40,357 bases of DNA, taken from positions 1 through 40,357 of the forward strand of contig NZ_JAAKZW010000044.1 of the NCBI RefSeq assembly GCF_011044995.1. The letters run 5' to 3'. The stretch comes from Streptomyces mesophilus. GTDB lineage: Bacteria > Actinomycetota > Actinomycetes > Streptomycetales > Streptomycetaceae. The position numbers and the translations under genes are program-made. Shown here in pieces: positions 26,686 to 34,705 of this stretch. Under the pieces are notes generated by a model that was given only the letters and a program-made list of their open reading frames with translations, was not told the DNA's origin and did not search any database. The stretch's first letter is position 1. Each line of letters begins with the position of its first letter.

Positions 26686-26767
26686 AGGTCCTGTCTTGAG
26701 TGTCCCGTCGTTCGCCCGAAGGGCGGCCGGGCGTCGCACGGCAGACGGGACATTCAAGACAGGGCCT
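26686..26767. repeat. MITE-like palindrome, 82 bp (family member 2)
   Basis: Terminal 24-bp inverted repeats (26686-26709 and 26744-26767, two mismatches, AGG(T/C)CCTGTCTTGA-type) enclose a GCCC-GAA-GGGC hairpin. The arms start AGGNCCT and lead into a CGCCCGAAGGGCGGCCGGGCG core, matching the larger element at 3912-4087. It lies in the upstream region of the XDH operon. Confidence 0.82.
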
Positions 26768-27015
26768 GTGAGGCCGTGGTGTGTCTGCTGCGCCGTACGG
26801 TACGTGCTCACAGGCCGGACGTGGCAACTCTGGCACATCTTCCGTACCCGCCGACGGTGGGGTCCACTAGGACCCTTTCGCACGGGAATTCACGTAATGC
26901 CCGGATTTCAGGCGCCATTGCCGACCAGCACTTCTTGCCGTTCACGGCGCGCGTCTGCCACCGGACGCCCACGCTCCCAGGGCCGCACCCCCGGGGCACA
27001 TGGGTCGTGCACACC
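26768..27015. other. XDH operon upstream region / hexosaminidase 3' flank
   Basis: No supportable gene. A 9-bp inverted repeat (26764-26772 GCCTGTGAG with 26807-26815) overlaps the palindrome end and flanks a CCGTACGG palindrome, a possible operator. The moderately AT-rich tract 26820-26960 is otherwise unassigned. Confidence 0.4.
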
Positions 27016-28659
27016 TCACACGTTTGGGGGCGCCCCCTCGATCGGGCGTCCGAGCACACCGGGCCGCCGCTGCCACGGCAACGGGCCACCGGGCGGCCGG
27101 AAATCGACGCCGAGCGCCTCAAGTCGGGCGTAGTGCGCGGTCATTCGCCGCTCGAACCCGGCGAAGTCGCGTTCACCGGACGGCCCGAGCTCACTCCAGG
27201 CCACCTCGGCGAAGGCCGAAAGCCGGGGAAACGCCTGGTAGTCGACGCGCGCCGGGCTCTCCATGACCTCGGTCCACAGATTCGCCTGCGTCCCGAGCAC
27301 ATGCGCGGCCTCGTCGGCGGACAGCTGCGGCGGCAGAGGCTCGAAGCGGTACACATCCTCGAGCGTCCGTACGTACCCGATCGGCACCGGCTCGTCCGCG
27401 CCGCCGTCCTGCCGGTGGTCCAAGTACACCTGCTGCTCGGGGCACATGACGACATCGTGTCCGGCCTGCGCGGCCGCGATCCCGCCCGCGTACCCGCGCC
27501 AGCTGGACACCGCCGCGCCCTCGGCGAGCCCGCCTTCGAGGATCTCGTCCCAGCCGATGAGCCGCCGGCCCCTTTGCGCGAGCCACCGGTCGAAGTGCCG
27601 GATGAACCAGGACTGCAGTTCGTCCTCGTCCTTGAGCCCCAGCTCCCGCATCCGCTCCTGCGCGAAAGCGGACTGCTTCCACTGCTCCTTGAGGCACTCG
27701 TCGCCACCGATGTGCACGAAGGGCGACACGTCCTCGGGGAAGAGCCCGAGCAGTTCCTCGAAGACCCCTTCGTAGAACCGCAGCACACCCTCGGACGGCG
27801 CGAGCACATGCGGACTGACGCCCCAGTTGTCCCAGACGTCCAGCGCCGCGGTGTCCACGACGTCGCGGTTGCCGAGTTCGGGATACGCGGCGATCGCGGC
27901 CTGCGAGTGCCCGGGGATGTCGATCTCGGGCACGATCCGGATGTGCCGCTCCCGCGCGTACGCGACGATCTCGCGGATGTCGTCCTGCGTGTAGAACCCG
28001 CCGTGCGGCTTGTCCTCCCACAGCGGCGACGCGCGATGCCCGTACTTGGTGCGCGAGCGCCACGAGCCGACCTCGGTCAGGCGCGGGTGGCGCTCGATCT
28101 CGACGCGCCAGCCCTGGTCGTCGGTGAGATGGAAGTGGAAGACGTTGAGCTTGTGCGCGGCCATGAGGTCGAGGTACCTCAGCACGCCGTCCTTGGGCAT
28201 GAAGTGCCGTGCCACGTCGAGCATCATGCCGCGCCAGCCGAAGCGGGGTGCGTCCTCGACGAGGACCTCCGGTATCCCCCACTCCGCGCGCCCGGCGACG
28301 GGCGCGCGCCGGAACGCCTCGGGCCCGAGCAGCTGCCGCAGGGTCTGCGCACCCCAGAACACCCCGGCCGCGCTGCCGCCCTCGATCCGTACGCCGCTGC
28401 CGGCGTGCACGGTCAAGCGATAGGCCTCGGGGGCCAGTTCGGCATCGATGTGCAGCGCGATGCCGCCGCGCTCCGGCCCGGGGTCGAGCGGCAGACCGGT
28501 GGCCGCCCCGACCGTGGCGCGCAGCCAGCGCCCGACACCCTGGGTGCCGGGGCCGGCGCACAGGGTGGATGCGGCGCCGAGCGGATACGTGCCGCCGGCG
28601 GTCGACTCGTAGGTACGCGGAAGCGGTACGAGGGGCGGCAGTTCGTCAGGAGTCGTCAT
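27016..28659 (-). CDS. Glycoside hydrolase family 20 beta-N-acetylhexosaminidase
   Basis: 547 residues. An N-terminal GH20b domain (about 10-130) precedes the (beta/alpha)8 catalytic domain from FGWRGMMLDVARHF. The catalytic Asp-Glu pair of substrate-assisted catalysis is in HIGGDE (D320-E321); HFHLTDDQGWR and IPEIDIPGHS-like (VPEIDIPGHS) motifs complete the site. It removes terminal GlcNAc/GalNAc from chitin or muropeptide fragments. No signal peptide is visible, so it is probably cytoplasmic and acts on imported chitobiose-type sugars. A candidate DasR site lies just upstream (28681-28694). Confidence 0.92.
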   Translation of the reverse strand: MTTPDELPPLVPLPRTYESTAGGTYPLGAASTLCAGPGTQGVGRWLRATVGAATGLPLDPGPERGGIALHIDAELAPEAYRLTVHAGSGVRIEGGSAAGVFWGAQTLRQLLGPEAFRRAPVAGRAEWGIPEVLVEDAPRFGWRGMMLDVARHFMPKDGVLRYLDLMAAHKLNVFHFHLTDDQGWRVEIERHPRLTEVGSWRSRTKYGHRASPLWEDKPHGGFYTQDDIREIVAYARERHIRIVPEIDIPGHSQAAIAAYPELGNRDVVDTAALDVWDNWGVSPHVLAPSEGVLRFYEGVFEELLGLFPEDVSPFVHIGGDECLKEQWKQSAFAQERMRELGLKDEDELQSWFIRHFDRWLAQRGRRLIGWDEILEGGLAEGAAVSSWRGYAGGIAAAQAGHDVVMCPEQQVYLDHRQDGGADEPVPIGYVRTLEDVYRFEPLPPQLSADEAAHVLGTQANLWTEVMESPARVDYQAFPRLSAFAEVAWSELGPSGERDFAGFERRMTAHYARLEALGVDFRPPGGPLPWQRRPGVLGRPIEGAPPNV

Positions 28660-28680
28660 GGTCACGACCCTGTCACGTAG

Positions 28681-28694
28681 GTGGCATATACAAC
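28681..28694 (-). promoter_or_regulatory. Candidate DasR-responsive (dre) site upstream of the hexosaminidase
   Basis: The minus-strand 14-mer GTTGTATATGCCAC agrees at 10 of 14 positions with the dre core GTGGTCTAGACCAC as I recall it, and is itself a near-dyad. It lies 22 bp before the ATG, where a GntR-type repressor would block transcription. The site is weak, but the gene function fits. Confidence 0.45.
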
Positions 28695-28778
28695 GAGGCT
28701 GAAAAAAGAACCGGCCCCGGCGCGCGCCCGAGCACACACCGGAGCCGTACCGCCGTACTGCCCGACGGAGCGGGCGGG

Positions 28779-29075
28779 CTACTTCTTGCCGCCGCCCTTG
28801 CCGTCCTTGCCGTCCTTGCCGCCGCTGTCCCCCATGGACTCGTAGATCTCCTTGCACAGGGGGCACACCGGATACTTCTTCGGGTCGCGGCCCGGTACCC
28901 AGACCTTGCCGCAGAGCGCGACGACGGGGGTGCCGTCGAGCGCGCTCGCCATGATCTTGTCCTTCTGGACGTAGTGGGCATAGCGCTCATGGTCACCGTC
29001 GCCGTGCGACACCTGGGGTGTCGGTTCTACGAGGGTCCCCGTACCTGTGCCGCGCTCGGGCTCGAGAGTGCTCAT
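28779..29075 (-). CDS. DUF3039 family small zinc-ribbon-like protein
   Basis: 98 residues. The conserved actinobacterial core is HERYAHYVQKDKIMASALDGTPVVALCGKVWVPGRDP with YPVCPLCKE; the CGK/CPLC Cys residues suggest a zinc knuckle. The tail is Gly/Lys/Asp-rich (GGKDGKDGKGGGKK). No function is known. ATG 29075 gives MSTLEPE; a TTG two codons upstream is also open. There is no clear Shine-Dalgarno. Confidence 0.8.
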   Translation of the reverse strand: MSTLEPERGTGTGTLVEPTPQVSHGDGDHERYAHYVQKDKIMASALDGTPVVALCGKVWVPGRDPKKYPVCPLCKEIYESMGDSGGKDGKDGKGGGKK

Positions 29076-29149
29076 ATCCAAAGGCTACCGAAGGCTCAGG
29101 GCAAAGGCGGCCGGGCGTCGGCCCGTACGGCACACGAAGGACGCCCCCT

Positions 29150-29758
29150 TCAGTTAAGAGAGGGATCGTCCGGATATGTCGCGATCATCGCCAACTCGCT
29201 GCGCTGGCGCCGCAGCACCGCGCGCCACAGGTTCTCCGGCACCGGCGAGGAGACGTCCCCGGGCTCGGACTCCACCACGTACCAGGCGCCGTCGGCCAGC
29301 TCGTCCTCCAGCTGGCCCGGGCCCCAGCCCGAATACCCGGCGAAGATCCGCAGCGAGCCGAGCGCGGCCGCGAGCAGTTCCGGCGGGGCCTCCAGGTCCA
29401 CGAGCCCGATCGCCCCGTGCACCCGGCGCCAGCCAATGGGGTCTCCCCTGCTCGAGCGAAGCCGAGAGCTTGGGGAAGGCGCCCGCTCCGTGGAATCACC
29501 GGGGATGACGGCCACGCCGAGCGCCGAGTCGAGCGAGACGGGTCCGCCCTGGAAGACGACACCGGGCTCACCGGCGAGCTCCGCCCAGCCGTCGAGCACG
29601 TCGCCGACACCCACCGGCGTGGGCCGGTTGAGGACCACGCCGAGCGAACCCTTCTCGTCGTGGTCGAGCAGGAGGACGACCGCGCGGTCGAAGTTCGGGT
29701 CCGCCAGGGCGGGGGTGGCCACGAGCAACCGCCCTGTGAGCGAGGACACCTCGGTCAT
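29150..29758 (-). CDS. yqgE: YqgE/AlgH (DUF179) family protein with repeat-derived insert
   Basis: 202 residues. YqgE/AlgH motifs: SSLTGRLLVATPALADPNFDR, VLLLDHDEKGSLGVVLNRPT, VFQGGPVS, and FAGYSGWGPGQLEDEL. Cellular role poorly defined. Between the PGDSTER and IGWRRVHGAIGLVDLE blocks, about 15 residues (SPSSRLRSSRGDP region) are written in a palindromic dispersed repeat (29438-29479) and look like an in-frame insertion not expected from the family. ATG 29758 fits the family start; an in-frame ATG at 29767 adds three residues. Confidence 0.85.
   Translation of the reverse strand: MTEVSSLTGRLLVATPALADPNFDRAVVLLLDHDEKGSLGVVLNRPTPVGVGDVLDGWAELAGEPGVVFQGGPVSLDSALGVAVIPGDSTERAPSPSSRLRSSRGDPIGWRRVHGAIGLVDLEAPPELLAAALGSLRIFAGYSGWGPGQLEDELADGAWYVVESEPGDVSSPVPENLWRAVLRRQRSELAMIATYPDDPSLN
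29438..29479. repeat. Palindromic dispersed repeat inside yqgE
   Basis: GGGGTCTCCCCTGCTCGAGC then GAAGCCGAGAGCTTGGGGAA: outer TCCCC/GGGGA arms and an inner CTCG...CGAG hairpin. I recall closely similar GCTCGAGCGAAGCCGAGAGC words scattered through Streptomyces intergenic regions. A looser relative of the same shape is at 32606-32654. Confidence 0.7.
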
Positions 29759-29936
29759 GGTCGACATGATCCCGCATATTCGGCCGCGGTGGACAGACAC
29801 GGACGTCACAGCCCCATATCCGGTGGTGAGCGGGGCGCCGCGCCGATCGGGCACCCTCACACGCCGGTCCGCGATCCGGTGACCGTACGCAACTGCGAAG
29901 CAACCGCTCGTATTGTGGCGAACTCATGACGGTTCT

Positions 29937-29954
29937 GAAGCCCCTTCGGGCTTC
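29937..29954 (+). other. Hairpin in the murA leader
   Basis: Seven-bp stem GAAGCCC-CTTC-GGGCTTC, 74 bp before the murA ATG and 20 bp after a TATTGT -10-like box (29911-29916). It could be a leader regulatory hairpin or a weak terminator. No U-tract. Confidence 0.4.
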
Positions 29955-30027
29955 CGGAACAGGGGTGCACGGCCATTACGCTTGCACCTTCGGACCCCCC
30001 TGCCCGACTCATCGGAACGCGAGATAC

Positions 30028-31374
30028 ATGACCGTCAACGGCACCGACGACGTACTCCTTGTCCACGGCGGCACCCCGCTCGAGGGCGAGATCCGTGTCC
30101 GCGGAGCTAAGAACCTCGTGCCCAAGGCGATGGTCGCCGCGCTGCTCGGCCACGAGCCGAGCCGGCTGCGCAACGTGCCCGACATCCGCGATGTCCGCGT
30201 GGTGCGTGGCCTGCTGCAGCTGCACGGTGTGACCGTCCGCCCCGGCGACGAGCCGGGCGAACTCGTGATGGACCCCTCGCACGTCGAGAGCGCGAACGTC
30301 GCGGACATCGACGCGCACGCCGGTTCCTCCCGTATCCCGATCCTGCTCTGCGGCCCCCTTCTGCACCGCCTCGGCCACGCGTTCATCCCGGGCCTCGGCG
30401 GCTGCGACATCGGCGGCCGGCCGATCGACTTCCACTTCGAGGTGCTCCGCCAGTTCGGCGCGACCATCGAGAAGCGCGCCGACGGCCAGTACCTGGAGGC
30501 ACCGCAGCGGCTGCGCGGCTGCAAGATCTCGCTGCCCTACCCGTCCGTGGGCGCGACCGAGCAGGTGCTCCTGACCGCCGTACTGGCCGAAGGCGTCACC
30601 GAACTCTCCAACGCGGCCGTGGAACCGGAGATCGAGGACCTCATCTGCGTCCTGCAGAAGATGGGCGCGATCATCGCGATGGACACCGACCGGACCATCC
30701 GGGTCACCGGTGTCGACCGCCTCGGCGGCTACAACCACAAGGCGCTCTCCGACCGTCTGGAGGCCGCGTCCTGGGCGTCGGCCGCGCTGGCGACCGAGGG
30801 CAACATCTACGTGCGCGGCGCACAGCAGCGCACGATGATGACCTTCCTCAACACGTACCGGAAGGTCGGCGGCGCCTTCGAGATCGACGACGAGGGCATC
30901 CGCTTCTGGCACCCCGGCGGCGCGCTCAAGGCCATAGCGCTGGAGACGGATGTCCACCCGGGCTTCCAGACCGACTGGCAGCAGCCGCTGGTCGTCGCGC
31001 TCACGCAGGCCGCGGGCCTGTCCATCGTCCACGAGACGGTGTACGAGTCGCGGCTCGGCTTCACCGAGGCGCTGAACCAGATGGGCGCGCACATCCAGCT
31101 CTACCGCGAGTGCCTCGGCGGCTCCGACTGCCGCTTCGGGCAGCGCAACTTCCTGCACTCCGCGGTGGTTTCGGGCCCGACGAAACTCCAGGGCGCGGAC
31201 CTCGTGATCCCCGACCTGCGCGGCGGCTTCTCGTACCTGATCGCGGCGCTCGCCGCGCAGGGCACCTCCCGCGTGCACGGCATCGACCTGATCAACCGCG
31301 GCTACGAGAACTTCATGGAGAAGCTCATGGAGCTCGGCGCGAAGGTCGAACTGCCGGGCGGTGCGCTCGTCTAG
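30028..31374 (+). CDS. murA: UDP-N-acetylglucosamine 1-carboxyvinyltransferase
   Basis: 448 residues of the EPSP-synthase-fold MurA family: transfers enolpyruvate from PEP to UDP-GlcNAc, the first committed step of peptidoglycan synthesis, in the cytoplasm. Key residues are present: K28-N29 (RGAKNLVPKAMVAALL) and active-site loop Cys126 (PGLGGCDIGGRPIDFH), the fosfomycin target, so intrinsic Cys-to-Asp resistance is not predicted. PDLRGGFSYLIAALAA is the C-terminal UDP-sugar motif. ATG 30028 was chosen; an in-frame ATG at 29926 would add 34 unrelated residues and put the leader hairpin in coding sequence. A 14-bp terminator follows at 31394. Confidence 0.95.
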   Translation: MTVNGTDDVLLVHGGTPLEGEIRVRGAKNLVPKAMVAALLGHEPSRLRNVPDIRDVRVVRGLLQLHGVTVRPGDEPGELVMDPSHVESANVADIDAHAGSSRIPILLCGPLLHRLGHAFIPGLGGCDIGGRPIDFHFEVLRQFGATIEKRADGQYLEAPQRLRGCKISLPYPSVGATEQVLLTAVLAEGVTELSNAAVEPEIEDLICVLQKMGAIIAMDTDRTIRVTGVDRLGGYNHKALSDRLEAASWASAALATEGNIYVRGAQQRTMMTFLNTYRKVGGAFEIDDEGIRFWHPGGALKAIALETDVHPGFQTDWQQPLVVALTQAAGLSIVHETVYESRLGFTEALNQMGAHIQLYRECLGGSDCRFGQRNFLHSAVVSGPTKLQGADLVIPDLRGGFSYLIAALAAQGTSRVHGIDLINRGYENFMEKLMELGAKVELPGGALV

Positions 31375-31393
31375 ATCTTCTGCTTGTACGTTT

Positions 31394-31430
31394 CCGGGGC
31401 GGCGCCACTCAGTTGGCGCCGCCCCGGTTT
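31394..31430 (+). terminator. murA terminator
   Basis: Perfect 14-bp stem (31394-31407 with 31414-31427, CCGGGGCGGCGCCA), CTCAGT loop, followed by TTT. It lies 20 bp after the murA stop and only 17 bp before the next start codon. Confidence 0.88.
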
Positions 31431-31447
31431 CGTTGTGGAGGTCCCCC

Positions 31448-32083
31448 TTGGTCACGCTTCCCCGCCCCGCAGCCCTCCTGTGCGACATGGACGGCACCCT
31501 CGTGGACACCGAGCACGCCTGGCTCGATGTCGTACGGGAATTCCTCGCCGCCGAGGACAGGCCGGCCCCCGCGTCCCTGCTCGCCCCGTTCGCGGGCGCG
31601 ACGATCGCGGTCGCCGCGGATCTCCTCGTACGGGATCAACTCACCGCGCGCCCGCGGGAAGAAGTGGCCCAAACGCTGGACAAGGCCTTCACGGAGGCCG
31701 TGGCGGCCGGTGTGACGGTGCAGCCGGGCGCGCTCGCCCTGCTGGACCGGGCGCGGGAACTGGGCGTCCCCACCACCCTTGTGACCTCCTCGGAGCGCCA
31801 TGTGGCGGACCTGGTCCTGGCGACCCTCGGCCGCCACCGCTTCGACGCGTCCTTCGCGGAGGGCGAGTCCGCGCGCGGGAAGCCGTTCCCGGACCCGTAC
31901 TTGAACGCCGCCGCGGCACTGGGCGTCGAACCGGCCTCCTGCCTCGCGGTGGAGGACACCCCGACAGGCGCGTCGGCGGCCCTCGCGGCCGGCTGCCGCC
32001 TGCTGGCCGTCCCCACCGTCCCGGGCATCCCCGAGAGCCCCCGCACGACCTTCGTACGGTCCCTGACGGAGGTCACCTTCTAG
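31448..32083 (+). CDS. HAD-superfamily phosphatase (beta-phosphoglucomutase-like)
   Basis: 211 residues. Motif I LLCDMDGTLVDTE (Asp nucleophile), motif II LVTSSERH, motif III lysine in ARGKPFPDPYLNAA and motif IV VEDTPTGASAALAAG. The cap domain lies between motifs I and II. A general sugar-phosphate phosphatase or mutase; substrate unknown. The start is TTG 31448, exactly 5 bp behind a GGAGGT Shine-Dalgarno (31437-31442); no ATG/GTG fits. The gene starts just after the murA terminator, so it depends on read-through or an unseen promoter. Confidence 0.9.
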   Translation: MVTLPRPAALLCDMDGTLVDTEHAWLDVVREFLAAEDRPAPASLLAPFAGATIAVAADLLVRDQLTARPREEVAQTLDKAFTEAVAAGVTVQPGALALLDRARELGVPTTLVTSSERHVADLVLATLGRHRFDASFAEGESARGKPFPDPYLNAAAALGVEPASCLAVEDTPTGASAALAAGCRLLAVPTVPGIPESPRTTFVRSLTEVTF

Positions 32084-32142
32084 GCACCCTTCTGGACACC
32101 CAAATGCCTGGCATACGGGGGGACACAGAGGGATGGAACGCC

Positions 32143-32177
32143 GAAGGGGCCACCGGAACAGGTCCGGTGGCCCCTTC
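32143..32177. terminator. Bidirectional terminator between HAD gene and hupA
   Basis: Perfect 15-bp stem (32143-32157 GAAGGGGCCACCGGA with 32163-32177) and a 5-nt loop, lying between two convergent stop codons. Confidence 0.9.
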
Positions 32178-32190
32178 GCGAGACAAGGAC

Positions 32191-32472
32191 TTACTTACCC
32201 TTGGCCGCTTCCTTGAGCTTCGAGCCCGCGGAAACCTTCACGCTGTAGCCGGCGGGGATGTTGATCGGCTCACCGGTCTGCGGGTTGCGGGCAGTACGAG
32301 CGGCACGGTGGGTGCGCTCGAAGGTGAGGAAGCCGGGGATGGTGACCTTCTCGTCGCCCTTGGCGACGATCTCGCCGACGGTCTCGGCGAACGCGGCCAG
32401 CACGGCGTCGGCGTCCTTGCGAGTCACCTCGGCGCGGTCGGCCAGCGCGGCCACCAGCTCACTGCGGTTCAT
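32191..32472 (-). CDS. hupA: DNA-binding protein HU
   Basis: 93-residue histone-like HU without the Lys-rich tail of the second Streptomyces HU (HupS). Recognisable: MNRSELVAALADRAEVTRKDADAVL, the VTIPGFLTFERTHRAARTARNPQTGEPI saddle and arm with the ARNPQTG motif, and IPAGYSVKVSAGSKLKEA. A dimeric nucleoid protein that bends DNA. The Shine-Dalgarno GGGAG is 8 bp before the ATG; the stop is TAA, as expected for a highly expressed gene. The strong terminator follows at 32143. Confidence 0.95.
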   Translation of the reverse strand: MNRSELVAALADRAEVTRKDADAVLAAFAETVGEIVAKGDEKVTIPGFLTFERTHRAARTARNPQTGEPINIPAGYSVKVSAGSKLKEAAKGK

Positions 32473-32871
32473 GTTGTTACTCCCGTGTTCTTCTTGCTGT
32501 TGAGGCGGTGCCACGCGGCAAAGCCTGTCGGGCACAGCGAAGCCGATGCTGCCAGGGCCCTCGGCGGTCCCGTGACCCGGGTCCGCCAGCCGGACCCTCG
32601 CGCCCGTGGGGGTGCCCCTCGGACTAAGCCCTTGGGGAAGCATCCTGCCCCCACCTCCGGCGGGAAAGCCAATCCGCCGCCCCGTTATGGGTAGCGCAGT
32701 CACACGAAAAGCGCCCATCGTAGGCAACATGCCCCGAAATGGTGACGCTCCGTCGGCTCCCGGCGAAGCACCGCAGGGCATGAGGGCGTGGTTTCCGCCG
32801 CAACCCTAGAGCGACTCCGTGTACGTCGCGTTCCACGACGCGCCGCCATTCAGGCCGTGGTTCGGGTCACA
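32473..32871. other. hupA upstream region with palindromic repeat
   Basis: About 400 bp without a supportable gene. It holds an outer GTGGGGG (32606-32612) / CCCCCAC (32648-32654) inverted repeat enclosing a GCCCCT...TTGGGGAAGC hairpin, similar in shape to the yqgE insert. The AT-richer segment 32690-32745 is the probable hupA promoter area, but I cannot fix the -35/-10. Confidence 0.5.
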
Positions 32872-34293
32872 TCAGGCCGAGGGGGCCGCGCCCGCCGCCT
32901 TCGCCGCGTTGCGCACCGCACCGGCCACCGCGCCCGCGACCTTGTCGTTGAAGACGCTGGGGATGATGTAGTTCGGGTTCAGCTCGTCCTCCGACACCAC
33001 ATCGGCAAGCGCCGTCGCCGCCGCGAGCATCATCTCCGTGTTGACGGTGCGGGACTGGGCGTCGAGCAGACCGCGGAACACACCCGGGAACACCAGTACG
33101 TTGTTGATCTGGTTGGGGAAGTCCGAGCGGCCGGTGGCGACAACTCCCGCGGTCTGCCGGGCGATTGACGGGTCGACCTCGGGGTCCGGGTTCGCAAGCG
33201 CGAACACGATCGCGTCGTCCGCCATGGCGGCGACGTCGTTGCCGTCAAGGACGTTGGGCGCGGAGACACCGATGAAGACGTCCGAGCCGGCGACCGCTTC
33301 CTTGAGCGTGCCGGTGACGCCCTCGGGGTTGGTGTTGTCGGCGATCCAGCGCAGCGGCGAGTCGGCGGCGGCGTCGACCAGGTCGGCGCGGTCCGCGTGC
33401 ACCACACCGTGGATGTCGGCGACGACGGCGTGCTTGACGCCGGCCGCGAGAAGGAGCTTGAGGATCGCGGTGCCCGCGGCGCCCGCGCCCGACATGACCA
33501 CGCGCACGTCGCCGATCGACTTGCCCACCACACGAAGGGCGTTGGTCAGGGCGGCGAGCACCACGATGGCGGTGCCGTGCTGGTCGTCGTGGAAGACCGG
33601 GATGTCCAGGGCCTCGCGCAGGCGGGCCTCGATCTCGAAGCAGCGCGGCGCGGAGATGTCCTCGAGGTTGATGCCCGCGAAGCCGGGGGCGATCGCCTTG
33701 ACGATCTGGACGATCTCGTCGGTGTCCTGGGTGTCCAGGCAGATCGGCCAGGCATCGATGTCGGCGAAGCGCTTGAAGAGGGCGGCCTTGCCCTCCATGA
33801 CCGGCATGGCGGCCATCGGGCCGATGTTGCCGAGGCCGAGGACGGCGGAGCCGTCCGTCACGACCGCAACGGTGTTGCGCTTGATGGTCAGGCGCCGGGC
33901 GTCCTCGGGGTTCTCGGCGATCGCCATGCAGACGCGCGCCACACCCGGCGTGTAGATCATCGAGAGATCGTCACGGTTGCGGATGGGGTGCTTCGACTGC
34001 ATCTCGATCTTGCCGCCGAGGTGCATCAGGAACGTACGGTCCGAGACCTTGCCGAGGGTGACGCCCTCGATGCCGCGCAGCTCCTCGACGATCTCGTCGG
34101 CGTGCGCGGTGGAGGTCGCCGCGATGGTGACGTCGATCCGGAGCTTCTCGTGGCCCGAAGCGGTCACGTCCAGGCCGGTGACGGAGCCACCGGAGGATTC
34201 GACGGCCGTGGTGAGCTGCGAGACGGCGGTTCCGCTCGCGGGCACCTCGAGTCGGACCGTCATCGAGTAGGAGACGCTGGGCGCCGTTGCCAT
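32872..34293 (-). CDS. NAD(P)-dependent malic enzyme with N-terminal ACT domain
   Basis: 473 residues. Residues about 1-85 form an ACT-like regulatory domain ([23 protein letters not shown]...). The malic-enzyme core begins near [15 protein letters not shown], with [16 protein letters not shown] (metal/substrate site), [22 protein letters not shown], and the Rossmann loop [10 protein letters not shown]. It decarboxylates malate to pyruvate with NAD(P)H formation, feeding anaplerosis or lipid precursors. The ACT domain suggests control by a small ligand. NAD versus NADP preference cannot be read with confidence. Confidence 0.92.
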   Translation of the reverse strand: MATAPSVSYSMTVRLEVPASGTAVSQLTTAVESSGGSVTGLDVTASGHEKLRIDVTIAATSTAHADEIVEELRGIEGVTLGKVSDRTFLMHLGGKIEMQSKHPIRNRDDLSMIYTPGVARVCMAIAENPEDARRLTIKRNTVAVVTDGSAVLGLGNIGPMAAMPVMEGKAALFKRFADIDAWPICLDTQDTDEIVQIVKAIAPGFAGINLEDISAPRCFEIEARLREALDIPVFHDDQHGTAIVVLAALTNALRVVGKSIGDVRVVMSGAGAAGTAILKLLLAAGVKHAVVADIHGVVHADRADLVDAAADSPLRWIADNTNPEGVTGTLKEAVAGSDVFIGVSAPNVLDGNDVAAMADDAIVFALANPDPEVDPSIARQTAGVVATGRSDFPNQINNVLVFPGVFRGLLDAQSRTVNTEMMLAAATALADVVSEDELNPNYIIPSVFNDKVAGAVAGAVRNAAKAAGAAPSA

Positions 34294-34496
34294 GCCGACT
34301 TCTCTCTTTCACCTGTACATCGCGTGCGTCATCCGATCGTCGCACCTACCTGCCGGTACGAGGTAGCCGTCCCGGGTTTAGAACGTTTTGCTCGTGGAGA
34401 GGGTGCAATTTCGGAAAACCACTTCCACCATACGAGAAGCGCGGGGCGGCGCGGAAGCCCTTTCAGGGGGCACGTATCGACTCTGTGGCTACATAC
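34294..34496 (-). promoter_or_regulatory. Malic enzyme promoter region
   Basis: About 200 bp of mixed composition with AT-rich patches at 34370-34420 (minus-strand TTGCAC and TTCTAAA words). This is probably the promoter, although the spacer between those words is about 20 bp, longer than ideal. No ORF. Confidence 0.4.
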
Positions 34497-34629
34497 AAAA
34501 AGGTCCACGCCCCGAAGGGCGTGGACCTCTGTGAAGCTCAATGACACCGACCCGCCATGCTCGCCTCGCGGCAAGTGGTCGCTCGTAGCGACGAAGGTTG
34601 GGCCCGGGGGCTTGGATCGAGCCGGTGCC
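34497..34629 (-). ncRNA. Probable small regulatory RNA, about 130 nt
   Basis: A good promoter (TTGCCT, 16 bp, TACCTT on the minus strand at 34636-34663) and a classic intrinsic terminator (34501-34528 followed by U5) delimit a short transcript between the malic enzyme and the oxidoreductase. A small inner hairpin is visible (TCGCT-ACG-AGCGA, around 34590). It contains a possible 6-codon ORF, MAGRCH, at 34538-34558 with a GAGG Shine-Dalgarno. I recall an sRNA named scr2952 at the corresponding S. coelicolor locus; unverified here. Confidence 0.6.
34501..34528 (-). terminator. Intrinsic terminator with U-tract
   Basis: Perfect 12-bp stem AGGTCCACGCCC (34501-34512 with 34517-34528), tetraloop, followed on the minus strand by TTTTTG. 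It is the only terminator in the window with a long U-run. Confidence 0.92.
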
Positions 34630-34635
34630 ACATCC

Positions 34636-34663
34636 AAGGTAACAAACGATCCCCGCAAGGCAA
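34636..34663 (-). promoter_or_regulatory. Promoter of the candidate sRNA
   Basis: Minus-strand TTGCCT (34658-34663), 16-bp spacer and TACCTT (34636-34641); predicted start at about 34629. Confidence 0.5.
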
Positions 34664-34705
34664 TTCCCGTACCAGCAGATACGTTCCGGTCCATACGCGG
34701 ATGGC

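Noticed and set aside
29926..30027. Upstream in-frame start for murA
   Set aside because: It would add 34 residues unlike MurA and run through a leader hairpin; ATG 30028 begins at the family start.
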